Of a stretch of 64,000 nucleotides of DNA, positions 59,671-64,000 are shown in pieces. The notes beneath the pieces were generated by a model. The model did no database searches. It was given only the letters and a program-made list of their open reading frames with translations, and was not told the DNA's origin. Source of the stretch: Uloborus plumipes (Eukaryota; Arthropoda; Arachnida; Araneae; Uloboridae); the NCBI GenBank assembly GCA_038373865.1, contig JAXGGA010002850.1, positions 1-64,000 of the forward strand, read 5' to 3'. A program made the position numbers and the translations under genes. Numbering within the stretch: the first letter of the stretch is position 1; each line of letters starts with the position of its first letter.

Positions 59671-60215
59671 ACACACAGCAGTATCTTATTTTAGTCCAGT
59701 CATCTTTGTCAAAATAAGGAAAGAATCTCAGAATGTCATATACACAGCTTTAAACTTGTAGTACCTGGCGACCGAGTCTCGCTCGGTTAAAAAAAACAGA
59801 GGTTTGTAAAATCGTGCTTTTTCTAAAATTTGAAGTACTTATTTAGATGAACTTTGGTACAACGTTGAAACCCCCCCCCCTCCAAAAAAAAAAAATTAAG
59901 CGCCAAATCTGGCACTCCCTACCGACTTTTTAAGGTTGCTGTTTCTTTTTTCGTGGTTGCCAATTTAGGTTTTTTCAGCTTTTAGTTTTGCAGTTGCAAA
60001 AATTTGATATTTTCTTGTATTTTGTAGCATTTTCTGAGTTTTTTTTTTAAAGTTTTGTGGCAACAACGCAAGTTTGTTGCGCCAAAAACAGGTATTTTTC
60101 TTGGCAGGAAAAAAAAGTCGTCAAATTTCCGATTGGGGGGGGGGGGGTACATCAAAGTAGTTCCGAATTTTTCGGCCGTTAGTTGCAATTACGCATTTAA
60201 AACAGCCGTAATTTA
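59671..60215. other. No gene; homopolymer runs
   Basis: A C-run (about 59872-59882) followed by an A-run, and a G-run at 60136-60147. The short hairpin ACCGAG/CTCGGT lies near 59770. Nothing else recognised. Confidence 0.45.
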
Positions 60216-60416
60216 GGCCGGAATTCAAGTGAAACACGGTTGATCGCAACTCACCAATGCAATCACAAATTCCCAAATTTGGATTCAAGTGAAACGTTAC
60301 AATCGCTACGAGATGCTATTCTATCGTAATTCGACTTCCAGTAGCGATTGCAATTTTGGTCTATATTGCGATCGCCTCGAAGCGATTGCAATGGTGTTTC
60401 ACTTGAATTCGGCCCC
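60216..60416. mobile_element. MITE, about 200 bp
   Basis: Left end GGCCGGAATTCAAGTGAAAC, right end on the other strand GGGGCCGAATTCAAGTGAAAC (60396-60416). The middle contains more mirrored GCGATTGCAAT motifs. No coding capacity. Target duplication and superfamily unclear; Harbinger-like is one possibility. Confidence 0.7.
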
Positions 60417-61561
60417 AAATTAACTTTATTGTGATCGATCTCTTCAAGAACGATAATAGTTTTAACATGTTGCCAAAACTCATTTGCCAAATACCATAAA
60501 AATTTTAATTTACGCTGATGCGTTACCATCGAAACTCCGATTTTAAGTTTCAATGATAACGGCTGATGTGATTAAATATGAAATCGATTGTTATAATTAA
60601 ACGTGGTTGCTATGAAACAGTAACAATAAAAGTAATCATAAAGAAAATGGCGAAAAGAAAGCTTCTCAAACTTTCAATGAAGGCACAAAAAAACTGTTTT
60701 TTTATTGTGAAAACTCGCGTTTTTACAGAAAAAACGCCGACGTAGATGAACTCAAAAACCAAAATTCTATCTAAATACAAAATTTTATCGAAATCGTTAG
60801 AGCCGTTTTCGAGATCCGAAAAATAAATATATATACAAGAATTGCTCGTTTAAAGATATTAGATGTGTACATCCTAAAAGTTGTGCCAAACCTATATATT
60901 ATAAGGTGAATGCGATTATTAAATTCTAAGATCAAATGTTACAAAAATCGATTTTTTTTTTTCACATTTCAGGACATATTTCGTTTTCTATGCGTTTTTC
61001 ATTATTTGTGTAGATAATCAATATTGTAGAGGAATTATTCACTACAACTTTTGTTCTAAAATTTTATTTGTGCATCGAATCGTTTTCAAGATACAGGGCC
61101 GAGAGCTTACGGTTAGAGCTTTTTTTCAGGTCACCCGAATTTTCACATTCAGCAGACGACAGTGAGATCACGTGACACGGAGTCAGAAAGCAGCTTCAGA
61201 AGCTAACTAAAACTTATGTAAAGTAGTAGTGAAATTAAGAGGATTTCGTATACGCATGTCCTTTCTTGGAAGTATAGGATACATAATGGACGGAAGTTGA
61301 CTCAAGGAAGATCTCCATACAATACATTCAACGAATTCTTTATGAATGTCATACCGAGCTTCTTGGTATATGCTTACATTTCTGCTTGAGCTTTGATTTT
61401 TGGGGTGAGAACAGATTTCTCACATCTCTCTCACCTTGAACAATAAATCTACGTAAGATTAAAAAACATTGACACTCGGGATTTGCAAAAAAAAAAAGCA
61501 ATATGCAAGAAAAAATATATAGCAAAAAATAAATTAGTCATTATTGATCCAAACCTCATTA
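60417..61561. other. Probable transposon 3'-end fragment, otherwise unrecognised
   Basis: About 60790-60870 reads GAGCCGTTTTCGAGATCCG, then ATATATACAAGAATTGCTCG and TTTAAAG, a 3'-end style common to interspersed repeats of arthropods (perhaps RTE-like). No coding region attached. Confidence 0.35.
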
Positions 61562-61992
61562 GGGTAATTCCATTGTGAGTAACATAACATTTAGAGTAAA
61601 TTTTTAATCTTTCTTTCTGTGTGTGAGCCTTATTTTTGTCACAATACCAAAAACAAGGTGTTATTCTTCTCCGCATAGATGAGTTGTTTAAGTTAATATA
61701 CAAAAAGAATAATATTAATTTCATTTTTGGCAGTTAGAGGACATTTTGATCAACGTGACTAACATAACAGATTTGAAACAGATCTGTTATGTTAGTCACG
61801 TTGATCAAAATGTCCTCTAACTGCAAAAAATGAAATTAATATTATTCTTTTTGTATATTAACTTAAACAACTCATCTATGCGGAGAAGAATAAAACCTTG
61901 TTTTTGGTATTGTGACAAAAATAAGGCTCACACACAGAAAGAAAGATTAAAAATTTACTCTAAATGTTATGTTAGTCACAATGGAATTACCC
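61562..61992. repeat. 431-bp near-perfect palindrome
   Basis: 61562-61776 is the inverse of 61778-61992 with about three mismatches in 215 bases and essentially no loop (axis 61777, in AGATTTGAAACAGATCT). Outer edges are GGGTAATTCCATT and AATGGAATTACCC. Mirror frames of about 60 codons on both strands come from the arms. Young by arm identity. Confidence 0.9.
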
Positions 61993-62319
61993 ATTACACT
62001 CCAAAGAAATTTGCTGTTTTTCCGCAGAGCTGCTATATATAAAGCGAAGAGATTCTCAAATAAACATTCTCACGGAAACCGTGTTGATCAGCAACATTTT
62101 CTCCCCAAAGATTTACAGGGACTCCCCAAAGATTACCAGGAAAAAACTGAAACTGTGGAAAGATTAATTGCAGCTCGCATCAACCACATTAATTCAACAG
62201 TTGCTGAAAATCAATCAGAAGGAGAGGCGTCATTTATGAGTGATTCTTCTGGGCACATTATGGATCACCCAAAAACGGAACTAGTATTTCTGTGCGCCAA
62301 AACACAGCGAAACAAATAA
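61969..62319 (+). CDS. Unrecognised 116-codon frame
   Basis: An open frame starting inside the right arm of the palindrome and running 330 bases beyond it. The part outside the palindrome (from about 62040) has protein-like composition: charged, mixed, few low-complexity residues, with a helix-prone stretch YQEKTETVERLIAARINHIN. I do not recognise a family. It could be a fragment of a transposon protein or a chance frame; the start inside a palindrome argues against an intact gene. No promoter or splice evidence. Confidence 0.2.
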   Translation: MLVTMELPITLQRNLLFFRRAAIYKAKRFSNKHSHGNRVDQQHFLPKDLQGLPKDYQEKTETVERLIAARINHINSTVAENQSEGEASFMSDSSGHIMDHPKTELVFLCAKTQRNK

Positions 62320-64000
62320 GAGGTTTGTTAAACAAATGGCAATACTGTGTAGGTAATGCGCGTTGCTTTCTTTCGATGCTGTGTGAGCCATTTCATTTAG
62401 TTTATCATCATAAATCTGAACAGTTTTGGACATGCATTTTTTGAGGAAGTAATTCATTAGGGAATGAGAGGATAGAAATTAGGGAAAATATGTTTTTGCT
62501 ATGATTAATCTCCTTTTCTCCTAATGAATCGGAAGTAAAAATTTATTTCCGTTAATAATTAGGTTGTACGAGGTTCGTCTTATTTATATGAGTACGTTGC
62601 CACTGAATAATTTTTGGTCTATTCTATAATAGTATAGGTCTAGTTGCATAGTAAGGTCTAGTTGCTTTAAGTTTTTACCTTTTCTTTTTCCCTCATGCTT
62701 TTGCAGTGAAAACGAAACACAACTTCTGCAATTAAAAGATATTATCCACTAGAACTAAGTTTTTTATTTGTTTGATTCATTTGGTATCTATTTTTTACTT
62801 ACCACACAATGTATAGAATAATCAATTGTTGCGTAACAGTGTTGTTATACTTATCACATCAATAGCGATAACACAGGCCTGCAAAATTAGACTTTTTGAA
62901 AAATACAAACCACGTTTTCGCTGGCCTTTATGTTATTTGGTATGATGATTTTGTTAACAACCGCTGATTTTCTCCTTCATGTTGGAATTTCTTGTAAAAT
63001 TGGTTTTTGCTTTTAAGGAAATCATCCATTTAAAATTATTCTTTCAAACATTTTATCTGACAAAAATTGTATTTCTCCATTTAAATATATAGAAAATATT
63101 TATTCTTAGTGATACACATTGAGTTTTCAGCAATCAATTGCTTTTTTTTTAATCTAAACGGATGAAAATTACTGAAGTCAAATTACACAACCTCCTCTGG
63201 GAAAGAGAAAAATGCTGAGTTCTCTTGAGTTTGACTCTTTTACATAGAATTATGGTGCAGATTCTAAATAAATCATCATACTACTTTAATATATTTTATT
63301 AAGGTGTAACACTGATAAAAGGGACAATTGACCAAGAAGAGCAATCAATGGGATGGAACGTTTGAAATAAATTTTGTACAGCAAAAACTAAAACAAAGCA
63401 ATGAAGGTTTCTTTTTACATATCTCCCATTTCCTTTGTTATTTTTACTACAAATAGTTTATGTCTTGATAGAAACTTTTGACCTGTGCTTCACTAACTTA
63501 CCCGAAACTTTCTGGAAAAAATTTTACATGCAAATGAGTGAAATATGATTTCGGGACATTCATTGAGCATCCCAATGCTTGGACTTTGCCAAGAGTGTTC
63601 ATTACAATTCGTTTATAGTTAGGTTCCTTGTTATTACCCATAATTCACTGACCAAATTTTTGAAGGCAACTCAAGTTTGTACAGTGTATATGCTGTATAT
63701 TTCTGGACCAATAAAGATTGCCTCTTTCAGTTTAATTTTGGATAAACCTGAAAACTTTTTGCACACGTATTTAAAACAATTACCATATTTTGGTGTGGAA
63801 TTAATTTAATAATATCAATTTCAAGCCTGAACTTACATTAGCATAGAGGTGCTGATTTCGCATCTTGGCAGCTTTTTAAACACGTTTTCGAGCGGCCATT
63901 TCTTCATTCAAAAAGTCAATTTAAATGGTATTATTTTTAGAACTGAAAAAGAAGCATTTGTGCTTGAAAAAAAAACATCGCTAGGTAAAATTAACGTAGA
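62320..64000. other. No recognisable feature
   Basis: AT-rich to the window end. The 76-codon frame at 63579-63809 is unrecognised. Confidence 0.5.

Noticed and set aside
61449..62042. Mirrored frames of about 60-90 codons on both strands
   Set aside because: Product of the 431-bp palindrome; only one arm could be ancestral and no family is recognised.

Overview
This is an AT-rich stretch of eukaryotic, almost certainly arthropod, DNA. The repeat repertoire (tRNA-derived SINEs, Tc1/mariner, piggyBac-type MITEs, Helitrons, a Ty3/gypsy element) fits a chelicerate such as a spider, but that assignment is an inference from repeat style. I see no convincing host protein-coding gene, rRNA or functional tRNA. 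The window reads as an intergenic or intronic transposon graveyard holding two elements that still look nearly intact.

Layout. 1-1474: large foldback with Tc1-like terminal repeats. 1725-2245: tandem repeat split by a tRNA-derived SINE with a 15-bp target duplication. 3905-4398: antisense SINE split by a 222-bp MITE. 4868-16611: complete Ty3/gypsy LTR retrotransposon (1.6-kb LTRs, 5-bp target duplication CTGAC, one 1799-codon gag-pol frame, no env). 17824-19750: decayed Tc1 element. 20304-20810: piggyBac-type MITE. 22340-23100: two tandem-repeat blocks. 24825-29185: about four tandem copies of a 765-bp unit, carrying a SINE and a 1.1-kb inverted-repeat element. 30437-32650: TIR element containing a 1.4-kb foldback. 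34165-34330: SINE remnant. 38621-39515: second decayed Tc1. 40440-41124: palindrome and 3' end of a LINE reverse transcriptase. 41873-46977: two Helitrons head to head. 50438-51211: free copy of a 770-bp hairpin-rich repeat also found inside the Helitrons. 51594-52449: two abutting TTAA-type MITEs. 55964-57181: apparently intact Tc1-superfamily transposon of DD36E spacing. 57202-59605: long TIR element with nested repeats. 60216-60416: MITE. 61562-61992: near-perfect 431-bp palindrome.

The only gene sets that work together are within transposons. The retrotransposon carries LTRs, primer-binding site, Gag, protease, RT, RNase H, integrase and polypurine tract. The DD36E element has a complete transposase between perfect 27-bp terminal repeats. 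Nested insertions give a relative order: SINE before MITE at 4 kb; 765-bp array before the SINE and TIR element at 25-28 kb; the 770-bp repeat before the 140-bp SINE inside it at 42.9 kb. The most unusual items are the tandem primer-binding-site-like repeats in the retrotransposon leader, the six-copy hairpin-rich 770-bp family, and the three large foldbacks. I found nothing that I can defend as a wholly new biological system.
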